Positions 43,441 through 52,967 of a stretch of DNA of 64,000 nt are shown piece after piece. Numbering within the stretch: the stretch's first letter is position 1; every line of letters starts with the position of its first letter. Where the stretch lies: NCBI GenBank assembly GCA_964400125.1, contig CAYNSR010000004.1, forward strand, positions 145,557 through 209,556. The letters are read 5' to 3'. A program made the translations under genes and the position numbers. The notes under the pieces are model-generated. The model was not told the DNA's origin, made no database searches, and saw only the letters and a program-made list of their open reading frames with translations. The stretch is from Micavibrio sp964400125 (GTDB lineage: Bacteria; Pseudomonadota; Alphaproteobacteria; Micavibrionales; Micavibrionaceae).

Positions 43441-43444
43441 GGGG

Positions 43445-44191
43445 ATGATTTTGGCGAAGCCGCTGGTTCTGATTACCCGCCCGGTCGAGGATGTGGCTGA
43501 AACGATCCGTCTGGTGGCGGCTATGGGGTTTGAGGCGATGCATGCCCCGGCGCTCGAAATTTGCGATACCGATGATCCCCTGCCGGATATTGCCGTTGCG
43601 GCGGGGCTGATTTTTTCCAGTGCCCGTGCGGTGCGTGCCTTGATGCGACGGTGTCCGGCAGAGGTATGGCTTTCCAGAACCGTTTTTGCCGTCGGTGATC
43701 ACACGGCCCAAACCGCCCGCGATTCGGGTTTTGTTGATGTACGGAGCGCCGGGGGCAATATGGCCGATCTGGCGGGGTTGATTCGGGAGAGTTGCCCGCC
43801 TTGTACGTTAATTCATTGCAGCGGCGCGGATATTCGCGATGATCCGGCGGCGCTGTTGCCAGTGGAGGAAGGGTGGCATGTCCGGCGCGTGGTGCTTTAT
43901 CGTGCCCTGCCAGTTGGCCATATTCCCGATCAGGTGTCCGGAACCCTGCGGCAGGGGCGCATTCGCGCTATATTGTTTTACTCGGCGCGCAGCGCAGAAA
44001 GTTTTTTGTCGGCGTTGGTAAAAAGTCAGCCACAAGTGTCGTGCGACACCGCGAAGGCTTTGTGTCTTGCGCCCCCGGTGGTAGACTCGGTGCAGAAATT
44101 CAATCTGTCCTGGGACGGCGTTTGCGTTTCCAAAACGCCGGATCAGGCCGGAATGATGGCCCTGCTCGGGACGCTTGCCCGCAATGCTTGA
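43445..44191 (+). CDS. hemD: Uroporphyrinogen-III synthase HemD
   Basis: 248 residues. It closes and isomerises hydroxymethylbilane to uroporphyrinogen III. The family is weakly conserved; LITRPVEDVAETIRLV at the start, IFSSARAVRAL, FAVGDHTAQTARDSGF, HCSGADIRDD, VVLYRALP and ILFYSARSAESF fit it, as does the position after hemC. The ATG touches the GGGG ribosome site; an in-frame TTG at 43451, 6 bases after GGGG, may be the true start. It leads into the mitofilin-like gene 18 bases on. Confidence 0.9.
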   Translation: MILAKPLVLITRPVEDVAETIRLVAAMGFEAMHAPALEICDTDDPLPDIAVAAGLIFSSARAVRALMRRCPAEVWLSRTVFAVGDHTAQTARDSGFVDVRSAGGNMADLAGLIRESCPPCTLIHCSGADIRDDPAALLPVEEGWHVRRVVLYRALPVGHIPDQVSGTLRQGRIRAILFYSARSAESFLSALVKSQPQVSCDTAKALCLAPPVVDSVQKFNLSWDGVCVSKTPDQAGMMALLGTLARNA

Positions 44192-44209
44192 AAACAACAT
44201 CTGAAAATC

Positions 44210-45883
44210 ATGCCGAACGATAACGCCACCAACCACCATGAAGCCTCGCTGGCTGCCGAAGCCATCATTGAACGTTTTGGCGGCATTCGTCCGATGGCCG
44301 GCAAAATGGGGGTGCCGGTGACAACGGTGCAGGGCTGGAAAAAACGCAATCTGATCCCCGGCAATCGCCGCCGCGATGTGTTGAGCGCAGCAGAAAAACA
44401 CGGAGTCGATCTTTCGGGTTTGCCGGTGTCGTCGGGGCAGGACTTTTCCACTACGCTCGGGCAGGCGGCAGTTGAGCAAGATCGCGACCCGGCCATTCTT
44501 TGCCATCATGATGCGGCTATTGCCGCCGCGAAATTGACGGAGATGCAGGAAAAAACATCCGCGCCACCCGCGGGAATCACGCATGAGATGATGATGAAAG
44601 AAATTGAAAAGGCGCAGACCCGCGCCACACGCCGCGCCTTCGTCGCTTCCGCTGCTTTGCTGGGTGTTTCCGCAATCATCTTCGGTATGTTGATCTCCAT
44701 TAACAAGCAGCAAATGGCCGCGCATACCAAACGTATTTCACTGGTCGAAGACAAGGTTGAGGCGATTGATTCCGTTGATCCGGCCTATGAGGGCATGCCG
44801 CGCGGCGTGGTCGAGAACATGATGCGCGATGTTCAACAAAAAATATTCGATATGCGCCAGAAGACCGATAAAATACAGGACTCTGTCACCGACCTGAAAC
44901 AACAGGCGGAAAGTTTCATGAATCTTGAAAACTCCTCTCTGGTGGATCGCATTGCGATGCTGGAGCAGACATTGGGCGGGTTGAGCGGCGGGAACACGGA
45001 TTTTTCCATGGTGCTGAATCGTATCAATGAAATGCAAAACACCTTGCAGGGGCAGGAAAAGATGCAGGCGACCATCGCCCAGTTGCAAGACATGGTTGCT
45101 GCGACGCAGCGCCCACCCGCCATGCAGGGCATGATGGGGCCGCCGACGATGGAACAAATGCTTGCCGCCGAACAAGGGCGGGGCGATTCCGAACTGGCGC
45201 AAACGCTGGAGGGCGTTTCCCCGGCGCAGTTGAAGGCCGCGGCCTTGCTGATCGGGTTGTCGCAGTTTCGCGATTCATTAAACCGCAGCGGACCTTTCGC
45301 CAATGATTTGATGTTGTTGCAGACCATGATGGGTGAACGCGATCCGGAATTGAACGCGGCCATCGCGCAACTTGCACCCTATGCGGAAACAGGCGTTTTA
45401 TCACCCAGGGGGCTTTCCGATGAATTAAAAACCCTGACGGGTGAAATTGCTGTGGCTTCGATTACGGGACAGGATATTTCCGTGCAGGATCGCGCCATGG
45501 CCAGATTTCAGGAAGTCCTGAAAATACAAAAAGACGGTCATCCCGTAATGGGCACAGATGCGCAAGCCCGTGTCGCCCGGGCACAGGTTCTGCTTGATGC
45601 GGGCGATATCAACGCGGCGATTGCCGAACTGGAAGGCATTGAAGGTCCGGCACGCGAAAAGGCCCAGCCTGTGATCGATCAGGCCCATATCACCGCCATG
45701 GCGCAAAAGGTTCAGGGCCTATTGACCAATAACGTCATGGGCCAGATCAAAAGCGGTTTGGGCGGTTCCGGTGCTGCTTATACGGTCAGGCCGCAATTGC
45801 ATCTTCCCGCCGGTGTTCCGGGGGCGGAATTTATCGGGCCGCCGGCACCACAGGTTTATGTCCCGCCGCAGATGAGGAAATAG
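44210..45883 (+). CDS. Mitofilin/Mic60-like membrane protein with N-terminal helix-turn-helix-like domain
   Basis: 557 residues. Residues 10-70 (IIERFGGIRPMAGKMGVPVT, VQGWKKRNLIPGNRR) read like a small helix-turn-helix of the Cro/YdaS kind. One membrane segment lies at about 140-162, coiled coils at about 165-290, and a helical C-terminal domain with LKAAALLIGLSQFRDSLNRSGPFANDLMLL and a late alpha-helical repeat. The position between hemD and hemY is where alphaproteobacterial Mic60 homologues are found; those shape intracytoplasmic membranes. The DNA-binding ability of the N-domain is not established. hemY starts 4 bases after the stop. Confidence 0.78.
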   Translation: MPNDNATNHHEASLAAEAIIERFGGIRPMAGKMGVPVTTVQGWKKRNLIPGNRRRDVLSAAEKHGVDLSGLPVSSGQDFSTTLGQAAVEQDRDPAILCHHDAAIAAAKLTEMQEKTSAPPAGITHEMMMKEIEKAQTRATRRAFVASAALLGVSAIIFGMLISINKQQMAAHTKRISLVEDKVEAIDSVDPAYEGMPRGVVENMMRDVQQKIFDMRQKTDKIQDSVTDLKQQAESFMNLENSSLVDRIAMLEQTLGGLSGGNTDFSMVLNRINEMQNTLQGQEKMQATIAQLQDMVAATQRPPAMQGMMGPPTMEQMLAAEQGRGDSELAQTLEGVSPAQLKAAALLIGLSQFRDSLNRSGPFANDLMLLQTMMGERDPELNAAIAQLAPYAETGVLSPRGLSDELKTLTGEIAVASITGQDISVQDRAMARFQEVLKIQKDGHPVMGTDAQARVARAQVLLDAGDINAAIAELEGIEGPAREKAQPVIDQAHITAMAQKVQGLLTNNVMGQIKSGLGGSGAAYTVRPQLHLPAGVPGAEFIGPPAPQVYVPPQMRK

Positions 45884-45887
45884 CCCT

Positions 45888-47270
45888 ATGTTGCGCATGA
45901 TCTGGTGGATGATCGAACTGGCGGCCATTGCGGTTATAGCGTTATGGCTGTTTCGTAACCCCGGTACTGTTGCTGCGCACTGGAACGGATATGATATTGA
46001 AACATCGCTCGGCGTGGCGTTTCTTATGCTGGTTGCGCTAGCCGTTGCGGTCGGCACCTTTACCCGGATCATAGGGTTTATTGTCGCGCTGCCCGAACGC
46101 TGGAAGATGATCAATCTCAAGAAACGCCGCGAGCGCGGTTACCGTGCCTTGACTCTGGGCCTTGCCGCCGTTTCGGCGGGCGATGGAAAGAGTGCAACCT
46201 ATCAGGCCTATCGCATGCGCCGTTTTCTTCCTGACGAATCCGGGTTGCCGTGGTTGCTGGAGGCGCAGGCGGCGCGGTTGCGCGGGGCGGAGCCGGAGGC
46301 GCGCGACTATTTTGAAAAATTGCTGAAGGATAAGGATACCGCTTTCCTCGGGGTGCGCGGTTTGCTGCAGGTGGCAATCGACAGTGCCGATCTCGATCAT
46401 GCGCTGGATCTGGCACGACAGGCGCTTGCCATGCATCCGGATCAGGCCTGGATCATTCGTACCGTTTTCGGTCTGGAAATTCAAAAACGCGAATGGGCGG
46501 CGGCGTTGAATACGTTGAAACGTGCCGAACGCGCCCGCGCTTTCGAAGAGGACGATTTAAAATCCGCCCGTGTCGCGATTTTCCTGCAACAGGCGGAAGA
46601 TCTGCAGCGCGGCGGCTATCCGGCGGAAGCCCTGAAAAAGATGAGAGAGGCTCATCGCCTCAATCCCGGTTTTGCCCCGGCGGCAGAGCGTCTGGCCCGG
46701 GCCTGCGCCGAATTGCAAAAACGTCGTGCGGCTATTGCGGTGATTGAACGCGCGTGGAAGGAAAATCCACATCCCGATCTGGTGCCGGTCTGGGATTTGC
46801 TCGCTCCGGTTAACAAACCCAACGATATGGCTGCAAGGCTGCGCTGGTTCGAACGTCTGGTTGCCTGCAATCCGGCACATGTGGAAAGCCAGCTTGCCGC
46901 CGCCGATGCCGCGATTAAAGATGGTTTATGGGGCGAGGCATGGCAATACCTTTCTGCGGCAGAAAAAATCCGTCCCAATGCACGGCTTTACCGGCTGTGG
47001 GCACAGATGGAAGAAAAAACCGGGCATGGGGAATCGGCCAGACGTTACTGGGAAAAAGCCGCCGATGCGTCGGGAGACAGGATGTGGATCTGTTGCGAAA
47101 CGGGTGTGGTTTACGAACGCTGGTCGCCGCTGGCGCTCCCGCACGGATCTTTCAACACCATCCGCTGGGACGATCCGCGCATGCCGCAAGGCCGCAGCTA
47201 CACGCTCGTCCCTAGGGGTAAAAACGACCCGATCATCGAGCCGATAAAGCAAATAGGATCAATTGGTTAA
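45888..47270 (+). CDS. hemY: HemY-like TPR membrane protein
   Basis: 460 residues. Two N-terminal membrane segments (about 5-22 and 40-65) are the HemY_N domain, with the typical GYDIETSLGVAF. TPR repeats follow through about residue 400, and the C-terminus has CETGVVYERWSPLAPH-like family features. HemY of this type is linked to haem genes by position; its biochemical role is not settled and it is not protoporphyrinogen oxidase. It is the last gene of the hem run. Confidence 0.88.
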   Translation: MLRMIWWMIELAAIAVIALWLFRNPGTVAAHWNGYDIETSLGVAFLMLVALAVAVGTFTRIIGFIVALPERWKMINLKKRRERGYRALTLGLAAVSAGDGKSATYQAYRMRRFLPDESGLPWLLEAQAARLRGAEPEARDYFEKLLKDKDTAFLGVRGLLQVAIDSADLDHALDLARQALAMHPDQAWIIRTVFGLEIQKREWAAALNTLKRAERARAFEEDDLKSARVAIFLQQAEDLQRGGYPAEALKKMREAHRLNPGFAPAAERLARACAELQKRRAAIAVIERAWKENPHPDLVPVWDLLAPVNKPNDMAARLRWFERLVACNPAHVESQLAAADAAIKDGLWGEAWQYLSAAEKIRPNARLYRLWAQMEEKTGHGESARRYWEKAADASGDRMWICCETGVVYERWSPLALPHGSFNTIRWDDPRMPQGRSYTLVPRGKNDPIIEPIKQIGSIG

Positions 47271-47351
47271 GGCAGAGGGCTTGTCTAGGCCCGGCATTTT
47301 CTCTAAGACTGTTCCATAACCAAAAAAACAGAACAGCCGAGGACACTATCG

Positions 47352-49433
47352 ATGACCATCCCAGCACACCTGCTGTCGAACCCCCTTGTCAACCCGCCGC
47401 AATTGCCAAACAACGCTTTGCCCCTGAACAAGGTAAAATCTGCGCATTTCCTCCCCGCGATTGAACACGGCATTGCTCTGGCAATGGCGGAAATTGCGGC
47501 GATCAAAAATAATCCTGATGCCCCGACATTCGAAAATACTATCGAAGCCATCGAATATGTCGGAGAGGATTTGTCGCGGGCATATTCCGTTTTCAGCCTG
47601 TTTTCTGCATCGAAAAGCAGCGGTGTGATCCGGAAACTGGAACAAAAAATCGGTCCGATAATGTCGGCATTTTCCAGCGGCATTTTTCAGGATGCCGATT
47701 TATTCAAACGTGTGGAGGCGGTTTACAACGACCCGTCTTCCGCTGTGCTTGATCCGGAACAAAAAATGCTCCTGAAAAAAATCTACAAGGATTTTACCGA
47801 TAATGGCGTCAATCTTTCACCCGAAAAGAAAGAAAGGTTTCAGGAAATTCAGGAGCGACTCTCCGTTCTTTCGTCACAATATGGCGCGAATGTCATGGAG
47901 GCGAAGAAGGCCTGCAAGATTTTTATCGATGATGAGGCAAGGCTGGCTGGCGTTCCTGCGCGGGCGCTGGCGGAATATAAAAATAATGCCATCAGGGCGG
48001 GGGAGCCGGATAAATTCCTGCTGGTTCTCACGCCGTTCCCGGATGAGATTCTGTCTCATTGCAAGGACCGCGCCTTGCGGGAAGAGATATTCCGCGCCGA
48101 CAGGACAGTCGCCTTTGCCGGGTCGGCCCATGATAACCGTCCGGTTATCCTCGAGATTGTGACATTGAAACATGAACTTGCGCAGATGATGGGGTTTGCG
48201 ACGGCGGCGGATCATATCCTTTCGGAAAGCATGGCCGGGGATACAAAAACGGTCAATGCCTTCCTGCAACGCAATCTTGATGTCTATAAACCCGCAGCTG
48301 AAAATTACCTGCAAAAAGTCCGTGATTTTGCCCGCGAGGAAGACGGGCTGGAAAATCTGGAACCATGGGATGTTGGTTATTATGGGCGGATGCTCAAGGA
48401 AAAAATGTTTTCCGTGGATATGGAGTCCGTGCGGCCCTATTTTGAGCTTAATTCAGTTTTCAATGCGCTTTGCCGTCACGCCGAAGAGGCCTTCGATGTT
48501 GAGCTGCGCCACGCCAAAAAGAAATACCCGGTGCATCACAGGGATGTGCAGGTGTATGAAATTTTCAACAAGGCCAGCAACAGTTTCGCCGGTTTGTTCT
48601 ATGTGAATTACTACGCCCGTCCGGGCGCAAAATACGGCGGGGCATGGATGGATCAGCTTCAAAGTCATTCCATCCGCGATGGCCGGGTGACAACCCCGTC
48701 AATCACCAATGATGGCAACTATAAAAAGGGTGATAATGGCGTGCCGACCTTGCTGACCATTGATAATACTGAAACCGTGTATCATGAATTCGGTCATGGT
48801 GGACATGGTTTCCGGACGACAGTGCGCCATGCGAGCCTTGCCGGAACCCGCGGGGTTAAGCGAGACTGGATCGAATTGCCGTCGCAATTGCAGGAGGGCT
48901 GGGTCATGGCCAATGCCAAAGACCCAAACAGCGATCTGGGACGTCATTATCAAACGGGTGAAAAAATTCCCCTTGCCTTGCTGGAACGTATCGAGGCGAT
49001 GAATAATTTTGATGCCGGGATGACTGGTCTGCGGCAAACATTCTTTGGCATGCTTGATATAAAATGGCACGCAACCGATCCGGCAAAGATCACTTCGGTC
49101 GAAGATCTTGAAGATGGCGTCAATGCCGTGGCGTCGCTGATGCCGCGCATCGGCAGTATATCGACAAGTTTCACGCATTTGTTTTCCGGCGGTTATGCGG
49201 CCGGGTATTACGGGTATAAATGGACCGAAGCCATGGCGGCGGATGTTTTCGCCAGATCGCAGGAAAACGGCAGGATCTACGACAAGCCTTTCCTGAAACG
49301 TATCGACGAAATCATCTATCAAACCGGCGGCTCCCGCGAACCGACGGAGCTTTTCCGGGAATTGATGGGCCGCGATCCCGACCCCGATGCATTGTTCCGC
49401 CGGGAAGGTCTGTTGAGCGGGCTTAAACCTTAA
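47352..49433 (+). CDS. M3-family oligopeptidase / peptidyl-dipeptidase
   Basis: 693 residues, the usual size for Dcp and oligopeptidase A. The zinc motif HEFGH is at 478-482, and the third ligand lies in RDWIELPSQLQEGWV. Upstream FYVNYYARPGAKYGGAWM and downstream SFTHLFSGGYAAGYYGYKWTEAMAADVF are family segments. It degrades short peptides in the cytoplasm; no signal peptide is seen. After HEFGH the family usually has ALH; here it is GGH. Its stop overlaps the rhomboid gene by 11 bases, tail to tail. Confidence 0.93.
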   Translation: MTIPAHLLSNPLVNPPQLPNNALPLNKVKSAHFLPAIEHGIALAMAEIAAIKNNPDAPTFENTIEAIEYVGEDLSRAYSVFSLFSASKSSGVIRKLEQKIGPIMSAFSSGIFQDADLFKRVEAVYNDPSSAVLDPEQKMLLKKIYKDFTDNGVNLSPEKKERFQEIQERLSVLSSQYGANVMEAKKACKIFIDDEARLAGVPARALAEYKNNAIRAGEPDKFLLVLTPFPDEILSHCKDRALREEIFRADRTVAFAGSAHDNRPVILEIVTLKHELAQMMGFATAADHILSESMAGDTKTVNAFLQRNLDVYKPAAENYLQKVRDFAREEDGLENLEPWDVGYYGRMLKEKMFSVDMESVRPYFELNSVFNALCRHAEEAFDVELRHAKKKYPVHHRDVQVYEIFNKASNSFAGLFYVNYYARPGAKYGGAWMDQLQSHSIRDGRVTTPSITNDGNYKKGDNGVPTLLTIDNTETVYHEFGHGGHGFRTTVRHASLAGTRGVKRDWIELPSQLQEGWVMANAKDPNSDLGRHYQTGEKIPLALLERIEAMNNFDAGMTGLRQTFFGMLDIKWHATDPAKITSVEDLEDGVNAVASLMPRIGSISTSFTHLFSGGYAAGYYGYKWTEAMAADVFARSQENGRIYDKPFLKRIDEIIYQTGGSREPTELFRELMGRDPDPDALFRREGLLSGLKP

Positions 49434-50235
49434 GCCGCATCACCGGCTGGATCAGGACAAAACCGGCCAGAAAGCCGCCGATATGCGCGACCCAGGCGAT
49501 GTTTTCGCCCCCGGGCCCGCCGATCATGCCGAACAGGACGGTAATGCCGATCCATATCGCCACCAGCGGCCACAGGCCGAAACGTCCGGCGGAGCCGTTG
49601 ATGTTTTGCGTTTGCTGCAACATCACCAGCGCGGCGGCAAACATGCCGCTGATGGCGCCGGACGCACCGATCACCGGGTTGTCGCTGCCGATGCTGAAGA
49701 GGAAATGGATGAAGGCCGCAATCAGGCTGGAGGCGAGCATGAGAATCGCTAGCCGCCGCCAACCCATCCATCGTTCGAGTCCGGAACCGAAGGCCATCAT
49801 CATCACGACGTTGATGCCGACATGCCCCCAGCTTCCATGCAGGAAAGCGTAAGTGAACGGACCCGCAAGGGCGAACCCGGACAGGGATGTTTCCCCGGTA
49901 TAATATGCCGGGATAAAACCGAAATGCGCGATCACCCAGTATTGTTGTTCCGGGGCCAGAACCAGTTTCAGGGCCAGTTCGATGCCGAGGAGAATCAGCA
50001 CCAGAAATTTCGTCATCGGCGGCAGGTTAATCATCGGGACATGGGTTTGCGCCCCGCGTCCCGGTGTTGACGGAGCCGGGCCCATGAAGATTGTCGTGCG
50101 AATCTGTGGCTGGCGGGCCTGTTCCGCCCGTTGTTCCGGCGTGGGCAAGCGCACGATATTGCCGCCATCGTTTCCAGAATCTTCAGAATCGTCACTTCCG
50201 TTGCCGCCGTTATTATGTCCGTTGCTGCCCTGCAC
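49423..50235 (-). CDS. Rhomboid-family intramembrane serine protease
   Basis: 270 residues. A Gly/Asn/Asp-rich cytoplasmic tail (1-70) precedes about six membrane segments. Catalytic Ser192 is in GASGAISG and His251 in AHIGGFLAGF; HGSWGHVGINV supplies the oxyanion region. It cleaves membrane proteins within the bilayer; the substrate is unknown. The GTG at 50235 with AAGGGG 6 bases upstream was chosen; the frame remains open to 50328 but would run into the divergent aminotransferase. Confidence 0.92.
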   Translation of the reverse strand: MQGSNGHNNGGNGSDDSEDSGNDGGNIVRLPTPEQRAEQARQPQIRTTIFMGPAPSTPGRGAQTHVPMINLPPMTKFLVLILLGIELALKLVLAPEQQYWVIAHFGFIPAYYTGETSLSGFALAGPFTYAFLHGSWGHVGINVVMMMAFGSGLERWMGWRRLAILMLASSLIAAFIHFLFSIGSDNPVIGASGAISGMFAAALVMLQQTQNINGSAGRFGLWPLVAIWIGITVLFGMIGGPGGENIAWVAHIGGFLAGFVLIQPVMRLKV

Positions 50236-50300
50236 GGCTGTCCCCTTGCTGCTTCGCGTTATGATCTTTAAAACTAAAGGCTCTCGAAGCGGAGGACAAG

Positions 50301-51635
50301 ATGGCTTATGACTTTTCGACAGCAGCAAATTCCGTAGATGAATTCTGGATGCCGTTCACCCCCCAGCGCCTGTTCAAGGGCGCTCCGCGGATGGTCGTCA
50401 AGGCCAGAGGGATGTATTATTACGACCCGGCGGGGAAGGAAATCCTCGATGCCTGCGCCGGGATGTGGTGCATGAATGCCGGGCATGATGTGCCACAGGT
50501 GAAGGAAGCCATCAAGGCGCAGCTTGAAATCCTCGATTATGCCCCGTCCTTCCAGTTCGGCCATCCCAGCGTGTTCAAGGCGGCATCCCGCCTGATTGCC
50601 GGAATGCCGGAGCATGTCAGTCATGTGTTTTTCAGCAATTCCGGCTCCGAAGCGGTTGATACGGCTCTGAAAATCGCGCTGGCGTATCACCGGATGAAAG
50701 GCGAGGGGACGCGCCGTGTTCTGATCGGGCGCGAACGCGCTTATCACGGCGTCAATTTTGGCGGCATCTCCGTCGGCGGGCTTCCCTATAACCGCGCTGT
50801 CTTCGGCCAGTTGTTGCCGTATGTCGATCATCTGCCGCATACTCATGATCTGACCCGCAATGCCTTTTCCCGGGGCCAGCCCGACCACGGTATCGAATAT
50901 GCCGATGCGCTGGAGCGTCTGGTATATCTGCACGATCCGGCAAATATCGCGGCGGTGATCGTCGAGCCTGTTTCCGGTTCGACTGGCGTATTGCCGCCGC
51001 CGAAGGGGTATTTGAAGCGTATTCGCGAAATTTGCGACAAATACGGGATCCTGATGATCCTTGACGAGGTGATTACCGGTTTTGGCCGTTTCGGGGCCAT
51101 GTCATCATCCGATTATTTTGATATCAAACCTGACATTATCACCACCGCCAAGGGCCTGACCAACGGCACCGTGCCGATGGGTGCCACCTTTGTCACCGAC
51201 GGGATTTACAATGCCTTCATGACGGGACCGGAACAATTTATCGAACTCATGCATGGCTATACCTATTCCGGCCACCCGCTTGCCGCCGCCGCCGTCATTG
51301 GCACGATGGATGCGGTTCAGGACGGAAAGATATGGGAGAATGCCAAGGCCATGGCGAAACCTTTCGAAGACGCCATCCATTCGCTGAAAGGCAGACCCTA
51401 TGTCGAGGATATCCGCAATTGCGGCATGCTCGCCGGGGTGCAGATTGCTGAACATCCGGACAAAAACGATCCGGGCAAATACTGCCGCGACGCGGCCTAT
51501 GAAATGTTCCGCCGTGGTCTGATGGTGCGCTATACGGGGCCGAATCTGTGTATTTCGCCGCCGCTGATCCTGAATGAAAATCATATCGACCAGATTGTCA
51601 CGACGATGGGAGATGTTCTGGACGATCTGAAATAA
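50301..51635 (+). CDS. Omega-amino acid (beta-alanine)--pyruvate aminotransferase, class III
   Basis: 444 residues, PLP-dependent. FWMPFTPQRLFKGAPRM at the start is typical for beta-alanine:pyruvate transaminases. FFSNSGSEAVDTALKIA binds phosphate, LDEVITGFGRFG holds the PLP aspartate, and the Schiff-base lysine is Lys284 in TTAKGLTNG. It moves the amino group of beta-alanine or other omega-amino acids to pyruvate. The ornithine aminotransferase gene follows after 37 bases. The exact substrate cannot be fixed from sequence. Confidence 0.9.
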   Translation: MAYDFSTAANSVDEFWMPFTPQRLFKGAPRMVVKARGMYYYDPAGKEILDACAGMWCMNAGHDVPQVKEAIKAQLEILDYAPSFQFGHPSVFKAASRLIAGMPEHVSHVFFSNSGSEAVDTALKIALAYHRMKGEGTRRVLIGRERAYHGVNFGGISVGGLPYNRAVFGQLLPYVDHLPHTHDLTRNAFSRGQPDHGIEYADALERLVYLHDPANIAAVIVEPVSGSTGVLPPPKGYLKRIREICDKYGILMILDEVITGFGRFGAMSSSDYFDIKPDIITTAKGLTNGTVPMGATFVTDGIYNAFMTGPEQFIELMHGYTYSGHPLAAAAVIGTMDAVQDGKIWENAKAMAKPFEDAIHSLKGRPYVEDIRNCGMLAGVQIAEHPDKNDPGKYCRDAAYEMFRRGLMVRYTGPNLCISPPLILNENHIDQIVTTMGDVLDDLK

Positions 51636-51672
51636 ATCCTCAATTTTAATGCAAACCCGGAAAGGGAATAAC

Positions 51673-52899
51673 ATGAACGCGCCGATGAAATTAACGAAAG
51701 AAGCCTATATCGCCCGTGAAAACCAGTATGTTGCAAGGTTGTACAAGCCTCTGCCCGTTGTCTTGTGCAAGGGGGAAGGGGTCTGGCTGTGGGATACGGA
51801 CGGCAATAAATATCTCGACTTCCTCAGTGCATATAGCGCGGTCAGTTTCGGCCACCTGAACCAGCGAATCAAGGCGGCGCTGATCGGCCAGCTTGAGCGT
51901 CTCGATATTCCGGCGCGGGCGTTTCATACGGACATTCTTGGCGAATTTGCTGAAAAAATCTGCCGCATGACCGGTCTGGACATGATGCTGCCGATGAATT
52001 CAGGTGCAGAAGCTGTTGAGACCGGAATCAAGGCTGCGCGGCGCTGGGGCTATGACGTCAAGGGCATTCCCGACGGCAAGGCGCGGATTATCGTTTGCAA
52101 CAACAATTTCCATGGCCGCACGACCACAATTGTCGGATTTTCTTCCGATGCCGATTACCGCCGCAGCTTCGGGCCGTTCGACGGCGGATTCGATTTGATT
52201 CCGCATGGTGATACGGCGGCCCTTGAAAAGGCGATCACGCCGAATACTTGCGCGTTTCTGGTTGAGCCGATTCAAGGGGAAGGGGGCATCCTGATCCCGC
52301 CCAAAGGCTGGCTGAAAGAGGTTCAGGCGATTTGTAAAAAGCACAATGTTTTGCTGCTACTGGATGAAATCCAGACGGGCATGGGCCGGACGGGGCGCAA
52401 TTTTTGTTTCCAGCACGAAATCGACAAACCTGACGGTCTGATGTTGGGCAAGGCGCTCGGCGGCGGGATTTATCCGGTATCCGCCTTCGTTGCGCGCAAG
52501 GACGTCATGGATGTGTTCGATCCCGGCAGCCATGGGTCCACCTTCGGTGGCAATCCTGTTGCTTCCGCTTTGGCCATCGAGGCGTTGAACATTCTCGAGG
52601 AGGACCGTCTGGCGGCGCGCAGCGAGGAAATGGGCGATTATCTGAAAGAAAAACTTGGTGCGCTCAATTCGCCGTTTATCAAGGATGTGCGCGGCAAGGG
52701 GCTGCTGGTCGGGATGGAGATTGATCCTGCCCGTGCGACGGCGCGGCAGGTCTGTGAAAAACTTCTGGCGCGGGGTGTTTTGTCGAAGGATACGCACGAA
52801 ACCGTGGTGCGTTTTGCGCCGCCGCTGATTATTGAGAAACCGGATCTCGATTGGGCCGTGGAGCGTGTTACACAAGTCCTGCGGGAAATGGAATCATAA
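51673..52899 (+). CDS. rocD: Ornithine aminotransferase
   Basis: 408 residues, class III aminotransferase. It converts ornithine and 2-oxoglutarate to glutamate semialdehyde and glutamate. NYLDFLSAYSAVSFGHLN-like N-terminal segment, PMNSGAEAVETGIKAARRWGY, NNNFHGRTTTIVGFS, LDEIQTGMGRTG and Lys260 in LGKALGGGIYPVSA match ornithine aminotransferases closely. GGAAAGGG precedes the ATG. A strong terminator closes this two-gene unit. Confidence 0.93.
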   Translation: MNAPMKLTKEAYIARENQYVARLYKPLPVVLCKGEGVWLWDTDGNKYLDFLSAYSAVSFGHLNQRIKAALIGQLERLDIPARAFHTDILGEFAEKICRMTGLDMMLPMNSGAEAVETGIKAARRWGYDVKGIPDGKARIIVCNNNFHGRTTTIVGFSSDADYRRSFGPFDGGFDLIPHGDTAALEKAITPNTCAFLVEPIQGEGGILIPPKGWLKEVQAICKKHNVLLLLDEIQTGMGRTGRNFCFQHEIDKPDGLMLGKALGGGIYPVSAFVARKDVMDVFDPGSHGSTFGGNPVASALAIEALNILEEDRLAARSEEMGDYLKEKLGALNSPFIKDVRGKGLLVGMEIDPARATARQVCEKLLARGVLSKDTHETVVRFAPPLIIEKPDLDWAVERVTQVLREMES

Positions 52900-52910
52900 G
52901 CAACAAAAAC

Positions 52911-52948
52911 GCCAACCCCCGCTTTACGCGGGGGTTGGCATCTTTTTT
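52911..52948 (+). terminator. Intrinsic terminator after rocD
   Basis: GCCAACCCCCGC at 52911-52922 and its exact complement at 52928-52939 form a 12-bp stem with a TTTAC loop, followed by ATCTTTTTT. Confidence 0.93.
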
Positions 52949-52967
52949 CCCTGATTTGTCCGTGCGG

